A stretch of 64,000 nt of DNA from Taudactylus pleione (GCA_031769625.1 JAUIMM010000135.1:6189501-6253500), one strand, 5' to 3'; counted from the stretch's first letter, positions 49,266 through 54,924 are shown. Notes: generated by a model not told the origin, from the letters alone. Program-made: numbers and translations.

Positions 49266-52200
49266 AAAATGTATGTTAATTGAACTTTATATTTATAATT
49301 ATATTTTAATATAGTATACACATATTATTACACTGCATCTTCAATAATTGGCACCCCAGTATAAATAGAATATAGAAAAGATTCCTCAACACAAGGGACC
49401 CCAATTCTCTGCAAGTCCTACATTAGTATATATGCCCCACACCATTACATTGCAATTACATGTACTTGCAGAGAATTGGGGTACAGGCATGATGTCCAAG
49501 CATGGACATCATGCGTGTACCTTGGATGACCCCATCACTTTGAAGCTTATCATGGTCGTTTAAGCCTACTACAGTGGTGCCGAGCTGCTCTGCCCTGGAC
49601 TTTTCTGCTTTTATAAGCACTAGACCACCGCAGAACCAAAACAGAGTGAGATTACTAAGGAATATACAAAGAAGTGTGCAGTATTTATCGTATGGTCTGT
49701 TCATTTATTGTTTTAATGATTTTCATGTACATATATTTTACGTGAAATAAATCTGTGCACTTTACCTGTCCCACATTGTTCAATAGACTCAGTTTTTATA
49801 TGAGCATCTTCATGGTACCCAGCTCCAATCACAAATACACTGCATTTTTTCCTTGTATGAAGGGGATGTAGTTATTAGACCATCGGATGAGATGCCGGCG
49901 GTCTAAATGCCATCAGATCCAGCCTGACACTGTCACGATTCCAGGAGGGAATCGATTTTGAATAGTGCAGGAGGAATGTGACAGAAGATGGGATGGTAAC
50001 AAAAAGTCCAGCTACAGCCTTGCAGGCTGGAGTACTTGGCTAGTTGTGGCCATTACTGCCCAGAGGACTGGTATGGTGTTGCAGCCTTGGGGGCTGGTAG
50101 GCTTGAGTAAGACATAGCCTTTGGGCCCGTATACACGATGCGGCCTTCGGCCGTGTAGCAGCCTTGAGGGCTGGAAGCCTTGGCAAGGAGCAGCCTTTGG
50201 ACTGAATGCTAGGTGCAGCAATAGGCTGTGTAGCAGCCTTGGGGGCTGGAAACCTTGACAAGGAGCAGCCTTTAGGCTGAATGCCTGGTTCAGCCATAGG
50301 CTGTTTAGCAGCCTTGAGGGCTGGAAACCTTGACAAGTAGCAGCCTTTGGGCTGAATGCTAGGTGCAGCCATAGGCTGTGTAGCAGCCTTGAGGGGGCTG
50401 GAATGTGGCTTGTGCCACCTGGTTGACACAAGGGATTGTTCACTGGTTTGTGTACACAAGATGCAGGGATGCGACTTGTACCGCCGGGTTGACACAAGTG
50501 ATGGTACACTGGTTTGCGTACATGGGGTGCAGAGATGTGACTTCTGCCACCAGGTTGATACCAGTGGTAATACACAGGATTGTGTACACAAGGTGCAGAG
50601 AGACAACTTGTGCCGCCATGTTGACACAAGTGGTAGTACACAGGTTTGTGTACACAAGGTGCAGAGATACGGCCTGAGCTGCCTGGATGACACATGCAGC
50701 AGGGGAATGAAATGAAGACCATGCCACCTGGATGACACAACAGCAGGTAACTGGTATGCAGACCATGCCGCCTAGATGACACAAATGGCAGAACTCAAAC
50801 AAAGCAGACGTGGAGACTGGATACTCAACTGGACACAGGTGACTCACAGCTGAACCGGAAACACGTAGAACGCTATCACCAGTATGGAGTGAAGGGCTGG
50901 CTGGAATTTAACAGATACATGGTCCAATCCGAACAAGCCCTGCAAGCCTCCCTAATGATAGACTATTGTGCACATGGACAAGACAATTAATTAGTGTGCA
51001 GCTGATACTGCACACAGACAGGCAGTTCATTAGTAAGCACATGAGATCAGCACACAGACAGACAGGAATGACAGGCTAAAGGCCCCCATACATCAGCAAT
51101 TGATTGCAGGAATTCTGCAATTTGCAATCAATTGTGTATAAAAATATTTACCTTTTTCAATCAATTGTAGATTGCAGAATTGCCAATAATTGATTGAAAA
51201 AGGGAAAGATTTGTATACACAATCTATTGCAAATTGCTGCAATCAATTGCTGATGTATGGGGGCCTTAAGAGCTAAACACAGACAAGACAAGATATAATG
51301 CAGTGTCCCAGTATCAACTGACTGGAAACTGTAACCAAGATGATCTGCTAACCGCAGATTCTACCAGACACTGGATTTAAGATAGCCATCAAAATACAGA
51401 CACCTATCTTAATCCCAGTGCCGGAATCCAGAAACAACACCTCTGGCACATGTTTTAGTTAACACATTGTTGTTGATATTTGCACAGCTGTAAGGGAGCT
51501 AATAGCACATAAGTATTGGGGTGTTCTATACAACATACTGTAGGTGCCTTATAATTCAATTGACAAGAGAGCTGCAAACTAATCAGGAATTCTTTAACAA
51601 AACCTGCAAATATTTATTGTATTCATGTAATCATATTACCGTATAAACAGTGACGGCTGATATTCTGAAGTGATATGGCTTAAAAACATAGGCCCTCATT
51701 CAGAGCCGCTCGCTATTTGCGGTCTTTCGTTCTAAAACAAGGGGTGGCTATTCAAATGAACCGTTCACTAATTGCGGTCTGTTCACGCCTCTAAGTCTGA
51801 ACGAGCGAGCAAAACTTGCGGTTGTAATTTTGAAAAATACGCCCCTTGCCGCTCGCACCATACGTCATGTCCGCTATTTATTAGATTAATCGAGTACATC
51901 GAACAGCGTATGAACTGCTCGCTATTCTTGTGGATGGTTTTTTCAACCACTATTTTGCGAGCAGTTCTGAGTAAAAAAAAACCAAGTGACGTGGTCAATG
52001 ACGCTGCTGTATTAATTATGCACTCCCTTAAAATGCCCGTTTTGACCTTTAAGCATGCCTGCGTTCGAATTCCACACCCCCGTTTTCAAGCACCTTCCCC
52101 TGTTACCACCCACATACGCCTCCTTCTGTCACTCAAAATAGCAGGCATTCGCTATATAGCGAACAAACGATTTGCGGCCGCACTGACTGGTTCGCGCATG

Positions 52201-52778
52201 CGTATTACAATCCGTACGCATGCGCAGATGTGCGAACATCGGTCAGAACGAACGAGCGGCCGCTTACGAGCGGCTCTGAATCAGGGCCATAGTGTCTTAT
52301 TCAAGGTTTGGGGCATAGCAAATAAATGAGCAACTTGCCCCTGGAAAGAAACATGTTGCAATGCCTTTTATTTTAATATTTCTTTGCTCCGAACTCTGAA
52401 TCTGTCCCATAACGCACAATATGCTGTTTCGGAAAATGTTTGTGTGATAGTTTTACACCAGTACAAAATCTGAATGAATCTGTAAGATAAACAAATGTTT
52501 GATTTGCCTGTGCAGGCACTTACCCCCAGAGCTTTTGGCTTGCCTTTCAGAAATGTTCTGTGAAAATTAGATGATGAATTTATATTTTGTGGTACGATGG
52601 TAACAGGAAACTGCTGTGGACCAACAGGAGGTCCATACCACACCTGTGTAGCAGGAGACACATTGTACGCAGGGGGAGGTTGGATGACATTCTTGTAAGG
52701 TACATTTGCTGATGAATTCATATTGACATTATCTGGGCTCTCATAGATATTTGTTGGAGCTTGATCAGCTGAATACAT
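17603..52778 (-). CDS. MS4A family four-pass membrane protein, complete coding region (6 exons, 271 aa)
   Basis: Exons in order of transcription: 52778-52524 (85 codons), 43553-43443 (37), 38235-38179 (19), 35803-35645 (53), 26847-26725 (41), 17713-17603 (36 plus TAA). All introns are GT-AG and phase 0 (8970, 5207, 2375, 8797 and 9011 bp). Residues 1-85 form a Pro/Asn-rich cytosolic tail ending KGKPKALG, the usual MS4A lead-in. Membrane segments lie at about 86-108, 118-134, 146-170 and 199-224. The second outer loop is tyrosine-rich (SYSYYYIHNNGYENEYY). PPAY (35-38) and PPQY (265-268) fit the PPxY motif bound by WW domains. The start ATG follows an acceptor (tctctctccag/c), so a 5' UTR exon should lie further upstream. 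MS4A proteins act in membrane signalling, often in immune or sensory cells; which member this is cannot be told here. Confidence 0.9.
17806..18010. repeat. MITE-like fragment (GGGTAAATTTACTAAGACT)
   Basis: The left terminus GGGTAAATTTACTAAGACTC with 'cgagt' blocks resembles the complement of the end at 25257. The right limit is not clear. It is the first repeat inside intron 5 of the MS4A gene. Confidence 0.45.
18135..18986. repeat. Foldback repeat with about 200-bp inverted arms
   Basis: The left arm begins GATGTAGGGTCC and holds 'gcataaccagccccgg', 'tggttcctaaaaatatg' and 'gtggtgtaatgccacag'. The right arm (about 18785-18986) holds the complements in reverse order and ends GGACCCTACATC. 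Arms share long blocks with mismatches and gaps. There is no coding sequence. Class is uncertain. Confidence 0.8.
19380..20610 (+). repeat. Purine-rich minisatellite
   Basis: Degenerate units of about 40 bp. 19380-19800 uses 'ggaggctggaaagacaag' units; 20000-20600 uses 'ggaagctggaatg-cacagg-atctggggga' units. The + strand is strongly purine-biased. The complement gives spurious long Pro/Ser/Leu-rich frames. It lies in intron 5 of the MS4A gene. Confidence 0.85.
21080..21865 (+). repeat. Pyrimidine-rich minisatellite
   Basis: Degenerate units of about 20 bp of the type CACCCACTGCCTCTCCCTG. The + strand is almost free of purine runs, the opposite bias to 19380-20610, 470 bp away. 21870-22500 shows nothing I can identify. 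Confidence 0.85.
22510..22565. repeat. (TG)n(TA)n microsatellite
   Basis: A TG tract runs directly into a TA tract, which abuts the truncated end of the Penelope-like fragment at 22568. Confidence 0.95.
22568..23560 (-). pseudogene. Penelope-like element, 5' ORF fragment
   Basis: On the - strand 23055-22585 stays open and contains FNLSSRTLTKHETSVLNRGL and SYIPTNAHSDFDWNL followed by FGRKLQLQEHF. This is the conserved block that precedes the reverse transcriptase in Penelope-like elements. The upstream stretch (complement of about 23100-23290) reads KLTKVFQDYEDNRVYRWTF in another frame, so frameshifts and stops break the gene. No RT core is left; the copy stops at a (TA)n tract at its 3' side. 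Family call is from remembered motif patterns. Confidence 0.7.
23788..23823. repeat. (TA)n microsatellite
   Basis: A TA tract of about 35 bp inside intron 5 of the MS4A gene. Confidence 0.9.
24106..25042 (-). mobile_element. Penelope-type insertion with inverted ends and 14-bp TSD
   Basis: A 14-bp direct repeat CTATTTGAAAGGTA at 24092-24105 and 25043-25056 frames the insertion. Both ends of its main part are the same sequence in opposite orientation (24106-24158 and about 24892-24946: 'ttagtggtgcgctttggaac', 'ggctgattgaagga'). On the - strand near 24885-24860 it reads GATGAAACGCGTTGGGCC. A GAAACGCG block is typical of the 5' terminal repeat of Penelope-like elements. Assignment is inference. 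Confidence 0.65.
25060..25257. repeat. MITE-like fragment, right end
   Basis: It ends in AAAATGTACCCC followed by TTA and carries 'cccaagattg-aatctc' twice. It resembles the complement of 17806-18010. The left part was displaced by the insertion at 24106-25042. Confidence 0.45.
25560..25905 (+). pseudogene. LINE ORF2 endonuclease fragment
   Basis: One forward frame reads LGYSFNLAFTYSDNCSDLCN and then LLTDHYFFTFTLYSPPAP. The SDHY-type motif closes the apurinic endonuclease domain of L1-like non-LTR elements. Neighbouring pieces continue in other frames. It is a short, frameshifted remnant in intron 5 of the MS4A gene. The clade (L1 or Tx1) is a guess. Confidence 0.6.
25912..26230 (+). repeat. 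Dispersed repeat, inverted partner of 50870-51370
   Basis: 'tgttacgatctgcggttaag' opens it. 'agtatcagctgcacactaat' and 'gtctgtcattagggaggctt' follow; their complements occur in reverse order at 50900-51000 with the terminus near 51350. This is the end of a larger element best seen at 49930-51370. Confidence 0.7.
26350..26636 (+). repeat. hAT MITE family of 2864-3223, diverged copy
   Basis: It shares 'cagcagccattttc-tggcaatttcc' and the right end ATTATAGATATGCCCCTG with the element at 2864-3223. The left end is lost. It ends 89 bp from the membrane-segment-4 exon of the - strand MS4A gene. Confidence 0.65.
26725..26847 (-). CDS. MS4A (- strand) exon 5, membrane segment 4
   Basis: It encodes 41 residues from NSQNAVLSILL to ETPNVPQ, including LLLFCVSLSVSIFGC. 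Acceptor tgtgtttgcag, donor CAG/gtaagag. Same length as the + strand exon at 3471. Confidence 0.9.
27272..27584. mobile_element. Harbinger-type MITE with ATT target duplication
   Basis: The ends GGGTGCTGATTCAGCAG and CTGCTAAATCAGGCCC are inverted repeats; ATT flanks both (27269-27271, 27585-27587). An internal palindrome pairs 'gaattgcaaagcc' with 'ggctttgcaattc'-like sequence. 27600-28609 holds nothing I recognise apart from short CA/TG tracts. Confidence 0.75.
29248..32346 (-). pseudogene. hAT transposase with BED zinc finger, one internal stop
   Basis: It catalyses cut-and-paste transposition. ATG is at 32346-32344. Codons 1-525 run to a TAA at 30771-30769, then the same frame stays open for 22 codons and a further 484 to the stop at 29250-29248, a total of about 1032 codons. 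The BED finger lies near residues 251-299 (WQYF, then C269..C272, H293, H298), after an acidic stretch at about 197-217. The hAT catalytic core shows LTTDMW at about 501 and FVISDNATN after the stop. The C-terminal dimerisation block is LALFYLSCPSSSVYSERVFS with AARNLVSERR, and the tail is acidic. The downstream part has an ATG at 30702, but that piece lacks the first catalytic Asp and the DNA-binding finger, so it would not be a full enzyme. Whether the stop is real or a base-call error cannot be told. Confidence 0.9.
32352..32890 (-). repeat. Subterminal tandem repeats of the hAT element
   Basis: About 3.5 units of 145-160 bp. Each contains 'ttatgggacacaggcgcacg' (near 32478, 32639 and 32784) and 'tttgttgatg-acgtgc' followed by 'acacaattcacaaa'. 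They lie directly 5' of the transposase ATG, where hAT elements carry promoter and transposase-binding repeats. 33060-33120 adds a short 'cactacact' pentamer-type tract. Confidence 0.85.
33365..33560. repeat. Old hAT fragment beside the young hAT copy
   Basis: It contains 'ccaaaaccaaaacacatgag' and 'gacataattttagctatttt', also seen at 4500-4620. It is similar to the complement of the left end of the intact element. No termini remain. Confidence 0.55.
33590..33745. repeat. Harbinger-family right-end fragment
   Basis: It ends CCATCTCTGAATCAGGCCC near 33745, the right terminus seen at 17508. No left end was found. 33750-34450 has a short CACACACTGA-rich stretch and no gene. Confidence 0.5.
34454..35319 (-). 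mobile_element. Tc1/mariner element, internally deleted
   Basis: The ends CAGTGGTGGCCAAAATTGTG and (complement of the right) CACTGGTGGCCAAAACTGCG are flanked by TA on both sides (34452-34453, 35320-35321). The terminal arms are unusually long, about 270-290 bp each, and are near-complementary. Between them is a transposase scrap on the - strand. It lies in intron 4 of the MS4A gene, 325 bp from exon 4. Confidence 0.88.
34817..35032 (-). pseudogene. Tc1 transposase C-terminal fragment
   Basis: The 71-codon open stretch contains FFFQQDSTPCDNARICKQWF and GNSPDLNPIEHLWFCLKK, the second and third catalytic blocks of Tc1-type DD34E transposases (D in QQD, E in PIEHLW). The DNA-binding half and first catalytic Asp are gone. 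It cannot be active. Confidence 0.85.
35645..35803 (-). CDS. MS4A (- strand) exon 4, membrane segment 3 and outer loop 2
   Basis: 53 codons from VKGSLSLNIISSIFSFIAFI to YYQKIL. Acceptor cattgtacag, donor CTT/gtaagt. The hydrophobic segment is followed by a loop with seven tyrosines in 18 residues. Confidence 0.9.
35984..36270. repeat. Degenerate hAT-type MITE fragments
   Basis: It starts CAGAGGCATATCTATGATAT, like the complement of the end at 26636. No right terminus is certain. 36280-38170 shows no gene apart from exon 3 at 38179; its sequence is unique or too old to classify. Confidence 0.45.
38179..38235 (-). CDS. MS4A (- strand) exon 3, membrane segment 2
   Basis: 19 codons, YIIAGALTIVAYSRPNICM. 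Acceptor tttttttttgcag, donor ATG/gtgagt. The short exon and the GxLT...P...C pattern fit the family. Confidence 0.9.
38319..38489. mobile_element. Harbinger-type MITE (GGGGTAAATTTACTAA family), copy 2
   Basis: 171 bp, palindromic, with 'gttgcccatagcaac' arms. TAG flanks both sides (38316-38318, 38490-38492). It lies 84 bp upstream of MS4A exon 3, in intron 2. Confidence 0.88.
39033..39216. mobile_element. Harbinger-type MITE (GGTCTAGTTACTAAGCAGTG family)
   Basis: 184 bp, palindromic. Ends GGAGTCTAGTTACTAAGC and GCTTAGTAACTAGACCCC; ACA on both sides (39030-39032, 39217-39219). Same family as 44286-44462 and 8874-10128. Confidence 0.85.
39650..40290. repeat. Degenerate DNA transposon remnant, class uncertain
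   Basis: It contains 'gtactttgttgggtcacctt', 'catcagaccacatga' and similar stretches familiar from decayed cut-and-paste elements. No inverted ends or coding block could be fixed. Confidence 0.4.
40879..41115 (+). repeat. Minisatellite, three units of about 75-80 bp
   Basis: Units share 'cctcagtctgt', 'accatc', 'ctcaaagccacatc-cggc' and 'tagccgca'. They are embedded in a GC-richer repeat of about 40290-41300 that I could not classify. Confidence 0.7.
41857..42031 (-). repeat. tRNA-derived SINE, minus strand
   Basis: Read on the - strand it starts near 42031 with a tRNA-like head: TGGTCTAATGGTTAGCATTA (box A region), then GGGTGCAATTC, a decayed box B. The body holds 'ctccatgcttgtgtgggttt' and 'ctgggtactccggtttcc'. 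This is a very common fish and amphibian SINE/LINE tail sequence. The internal promoter is degenerate. Confidence 0.7.
42222..43092. mobile_element. hAT-type element with nested MITE
   Basis: Ends CAGTGGCATCATAATGGGG and (complement) CAGAGGCGACACTGGGTC; flanking 8-mers ATGTCACT and ATATCACG match at six positions. Same family as 58440-58804. A second element (42345-42842) is nested inside. Confidence 0.65.
42345..42842. mobile_element. Nested hAT-type MITE containing (TA)n tracts
   Basis: The ends CAGGGCCAGATTATAGG and CCTTAATCCGGCCCTG are inverted repeats. Flanks ctgacatc and gtgacatt share TGACAT. The interior 42568-42765 is a set of three (TA)n tracts, probably expanded after insertion. 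Confidence 0.7.
43443..43553 (-). CDS. MS4A (- strand) exon 2, membrane segment 1
   Basis: 37 codons, VVMIVAAVLQIALGIALIFI to GIPFWGSVF. Acceptor tattcccacag, donor TTT/gtaagt. The GIPFWG block joins segments 1 and 2 in MS4A proteins. Confidence 0.9.
43960..44137 (+). mobile_element. hAT-type MITE, second copy of 413-578
   Basis: It shares 'tatgtaccacccaatggt' and 'ctaagctctgggccccata' with 413-578. Flanks GCTGCTGG and GCTGCTGT agree at seven of eight bases. Confidence 0.8.
44286..44462. mobile_element. Harbinger-type MITE (GGGGTCTATTTACTAAGCAG family)
   Basis: 177 bp, palindromic; arms hold 'gtgccagccaatcagctcc' and its complement. TTA flanks both sides (44283-44285, 44463-44465). This is the best-preserved member of its family here. 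Confidence 0.9.
45122..45297. mobile_element. Harbinger-type MITE (GGGTATATTTACTAA family), copy 3
   Basis: 176 bp with the same palindromic arms as copies 1, 2 and 4. CTG flanks both ends (45119-45121, 45298-45300). 45330-45840 is GC-rich repetitive sequence I could not classify. Confidence 0.82.
45913..46190 (+). mobile_element. hAT-type MITE with perfect 8-bp TSD
   Basis: 278 bp. Ends CAGGGCCGTAGCTAG and CTAGTTACGGCTCTG. The perfect duplication CATAGAAC is at 45905-45912 and 46191-46198. The same element lies inverted at 52928-53216. Confidence 0.9.
46515..47075 (+). repeat. G-rich TTAGGG-containing dispersed repeat, long copy
   Basis: It opens with 'gggaagccgactgtctaaat' and a CAGCCGGCTTCCCGACTGTC block, then 'gatgccgggagaccggcgcc'. 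From 46690 come about ten units of GGGTTAGGGTTAGGCACCCC type. It is collinear with 6790-7245. The G-rich strand is the + strand, the template strand of the MS4A gene in whose intron 1 it lies. Confidence 0.82.
47389..47724. mobile_element. hAT-like foldback palindrome flanked by (TA)n
   Basis: 47425-47680 is a 256-bp near-perfect palindrome: two arms of about 122 bp with only a few mismatches around a centre near 47552. It begins TAGGGATGTGCAGGCTCGG and ends with the complement, similar to the end of the hAT at 28610 (TAGGGGTGTGCACCGG). (TA)n tracts lie on both sides (47389-47424 and 47681-47724), so an 8-bp TA-type TSD is likely but cannot be placed. Confidence 0.88.
48491..49020. mobile_element. 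Harbinger-type MITE rich in internal palindromes
   Basis: 530 bp from GGGCCTCATTCAGACCCACT to CTCTGAATGAGGGCC. The right terminus is itself a small palindrome (48966-49020). The interior has further stems such as 'ggcgttcccaagggaacgcc' and 'gatggtc-aagac-catcgcg'. Collinear with 56850-57323. Flanking triplets TAA and TAT differ by one base. Confidence 0.8.
49197..49262. repeat. (TA)n microsatellite
   Basis: Two TA tracts with an ACACATAT interruption. Confidence 0.92.
50080..50400 (+). repeat. Minisatellite A, units of about 75 bp
   Basis: About four and a half units with 'ctgtgtagcagccttgaggg', 'ctggaaaccttgacaag' and 'gcagcctttgggctgaatgc'. The complement reads as long spurious frames. 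Confidence 0.88.
50400..50790 (+). repeat. Minisatellite B, units of about 63 bp
   Basis: About six units with 'ttgacacaagtg', 'tacacaggtttgtgtacaca' and 'aggtgcagagat'. It directly follows minisatellite A but the unit is different. Confidence 0.88.
51080..51266. mobile_element. MITE with TAA target duplication
   Basis: 187 bp. Ends AGGCCCCCATACATCAGC and GCTGATGTATGGGGGCCT are perfect inverted repeats. TAA flanks both (51077-51079, 51267-51269). Interior is mostly self-complementary. Confidence 0.88.
51691..52288. mobile_element. Harbinger MITE matching the autonomous element's terminus
   Basis: 598 bp. Left end GGCCCTCATTCAGAGCCGCT; complement of the right GGCCCTGATTCAGAGCCGCT. ATA on both sides (51688-51690, 52289-52291). 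The left 18 bases equal the left terminus of the two-gene Harbinger element at 60256, so that element is a candidate source of the mobilising proteins. It lies 236 bp downstream of MS4A exon 1. Confidence 0.88.
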
Positions 52779-52779
52779 G
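52524..52779 (-). CDS. MS4A (- strand) exon 1 of the coding region
   Basis: The acceptor ttttctctctccag is followed by c and the ATG at 52778-52776. 85 codons end in KGKPKALG at the donor GGG/gtaagt. The next upstream in-frame ATG (52796) lies across the splice acceptor and was not chosen. The tail contains PPAY. Confidence 0.88.
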
Positions 52780-52927
52780 CTGGAGAGAGAAAACAAACAT
52801 TAGAGCTTTGCAAAATAAATGACCAAGCAATTAAAATAACATCAAAGTTATGTTCATGAGTATTAAGGATTTAAGTATTTTTTCAGATCCATTAGGATGA
52901 TTCAAAGAGAAGTGAAGTACAAGGATA

Positions 52928-53216
52928 CAGAGCCGTAACTAGACTTTTTTGTGCCCTGTGCCAGAAAGAGCAGTGGCGCCCCCGTCCACATTTTAAAAAA
53001 AGGGACATAAGATAGTGCACCTGAAAAAGGGCCATGGCCTCATGGGGAAGGGCCAGGGAAGAGAAAGGAGAGGCCAGGAGATGCTGGGGTTAAAAGAAGA
53101 GGAAGCTACTGGTGACAATGATAATAAACATGAACATTGACAGGCCCAAACAGCGCCCCCTGCCCTGCGGTGCCCTGTGCCATGGCAAGGGTCTCACCAA
53201 TCTAGGTAAGGCCCTG
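52928..53216 (-). mobile_element. hAT-type MITE, inverted copy of 45913-46190
   Basis: Begins CAGAGCCGTAACTAGAC and ends CTAGGTAAGGCCCTG. The perfect duplication CAAGGATA lies at 52920-52927 and 53217-53224. It lies 148 bp upstream of MS4A coding exon 1. Confidence 0.9.
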
Positions 53217-53239
53217 CAAGGATACATCTGTACACTATG

Positions 53240-53414
53240 GGGTATATTTACTAACGTGAGAGTTTTTAGAAATAGAGATGTTGTCCATAGCAACCAATCA
53301 GATTCTACTTAACATTAAACTAGCACCTTCTAGAAGATAATAGCTAGAATCTGATTGGTTGCTATGGGAAACATCTCCAATTTTTAAAAACTCTCACTTT
53401 AGTAAATATAACCC
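53240..53414. mobile_element. Harbinger-type MITE (GGGTATATTTACTAA family), copy 4
   Basis: 175 bp, palindromic, ATG on both sides (53237-53239, 53415-53417). 53420-54130 holds no feature I recognise. Confidence 0.85.
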
Positions 53415-54137
53415 ATGATATTGTGTTTATGTATTAGTTGGAACTTTCAAAAATGGAAACTCCATAATCATAAACTTTCACAATAAATATATATAGTGGG
53501 GGTGCTACCATTATGCAACAAGTAATCCTATGTATAGAAAGGCAAGGAGAAGGTGTTATCTTTTAAGAATGATCTCAAATATGTTACAAACCCATTTGTG
53601 AGTGTATGTATGGAATATAAAAATTAAATTTTATTAAATATCTTATCTAAAAAATCATAACCCAAAATTACCTACTCAGGACCATAAGGGGTAAAACCAG
53701 CAAAATATAAAAAACATATAGAGAATATGTAGATTAGAATAAGAGGTGCTATAAGAAAAGAAAAGTGAATACAATGGATTGAATTATCATACTTTGTGTC
53801 TCTATTTATTTGTGTCATTTTATTTCACATACATATTAACCATTCATTGGTATCAATTTTGTCCAGATCATTCTGACCATTTGGTAATATACTGTATTTT
53901 TTTAGTTTATTCTATTATTTAATTTGGCCTATGTAAATCCTGCTGTCACTCCTATTGGCAATAGTTTAATTGAGGTCACTTACTTAATTGCAATAACTTT
54001 ATTAATGCTGCTTATTCTCAGTTTACTATGATTCCTACAGCTGTTGGATTACTATCATAAAAACAAATGTTGCCATTTGCTAACAATGTTGCCAAGATTT
54101 ATTTTGTATCCCGCATATGATATTGAGAAGAAACAAA

Positions 54138-54431
54138 GGCTGGCCATATACTAACGCGATTTCAGGCTGATTTCACGATTTTAGACGCGTCGTGCAATGA
54201 ATTGTGTGGAAATCGTGTAGCATTTAGGTAGGATACAATCCGATGCTCGCTCCCGTCGCTCTTAAATTGTATCGTATGACCAGATGTGCAGCCCATATTA
54301 TCTATCGTAATAGTATGCAGATCTTGTGTGAAAAAAGCACCAAATCGTGTGACCGGGACTGCAAGGGAGCTGCCGGGGAAATTGTAAGATGAATCACTTA
54401 GCTCAAATCATATGGTCAGCATTACTAGTCT
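54138..54431. mobile_element. MITE-like element (GGCTGGCCATATACTA)
   Basis: The left end GGCTGGCCATATACTAACGC pairs loosely with the complement of 'aatcatatggtcagc' near 54420. 'cgattt' and 'aaatcgt' blocks are self-complementary. The TSD is unclear. Confidence 0.5.
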
Positions 54432-54447
54432 AGTGGCCTGAGATAAG

Positions 54448-54924
54448 GTGAACTTGGTGCTGTATGGTCGGTATATTGATGATCTATTTATTATTTGGGA
54501 TGGAGTTTCTACTATTTCTTCTTTAATGACTTATCTTAACACTAACATATTCGGGCTTAAGTTTACACATAGTTATCACTCTTCTCACATTACCTTCCTG
54601 GCCATTGCTCTCTCCATCAGGAATGACCGAATTTGGACTAAAATCTTTAGAAAGGAAGTTGATTGTAACAACTATTTAAATTATGGGAGTTGTCACCACC
54701 GGAAGTGGAAGAACAACATACCCACAGGTCAATGCCTACGTTTAAAATTAAATTGCACTAATTATTCAACTTTTTTGGAGCAGGCCAGTGATCTTACTCA
54801 AGCAATCTTGGATCAAGGGTATCCGAAAACCCTTTTAGATGAGGCCCTGAGAGAAGCAGTCATGAGAGAAAGGAGTTCCCTCCTCTCCATGACTGACCAA
54901 TCAGTTAATTATCAAAGAAATTGA
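54448..54924 (+). pseudogene. Penelope-like reverse transcriptase, C-terminal half
   Basis: The open stretch of 158 codons begins in an open frame (no true ATG) with LVLYGRYIDDLFIIWDG, where YIDD is the RT active-site motif. TKIFRKEVDCNNYLNYGSCH and WKNNIPTGQCLRLKLNC follow, the Penelope-type region after the palm. It ends at TGA. The frame that should join it to the endonuclease (54925-55153) has stops and shifts but still shows IPSIIFQKARNLKNHLSPS. Confidence 0.82.

Larger units (their letters stand above)
49931..51370. repeat. Unclassified element containing two minisatellites
   Basis: The left border reads TGTCACGATTCCAGGAGGGA and the right border ATCTGCTAACCGCAGATTCT, each a short hairpin. 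An end of the same family appears inverted at 25912. The element holds the two tandem arrays at 50080-50790 and a nested MITE at 51080-51266. No coding sequence is convincing. Confidence 0.5.

Noticed and set aside
49480..49521. A microRNA precursor
   Set aside because: The loop is only about four bases and the stem about 18 bp, too short for a typical precursor.
50012..50847. - strand open frames of 135-256 codons with internal repeats
   Set aside because: They follow the units of two minisatellites in three frames at once. Repeat artefacts.
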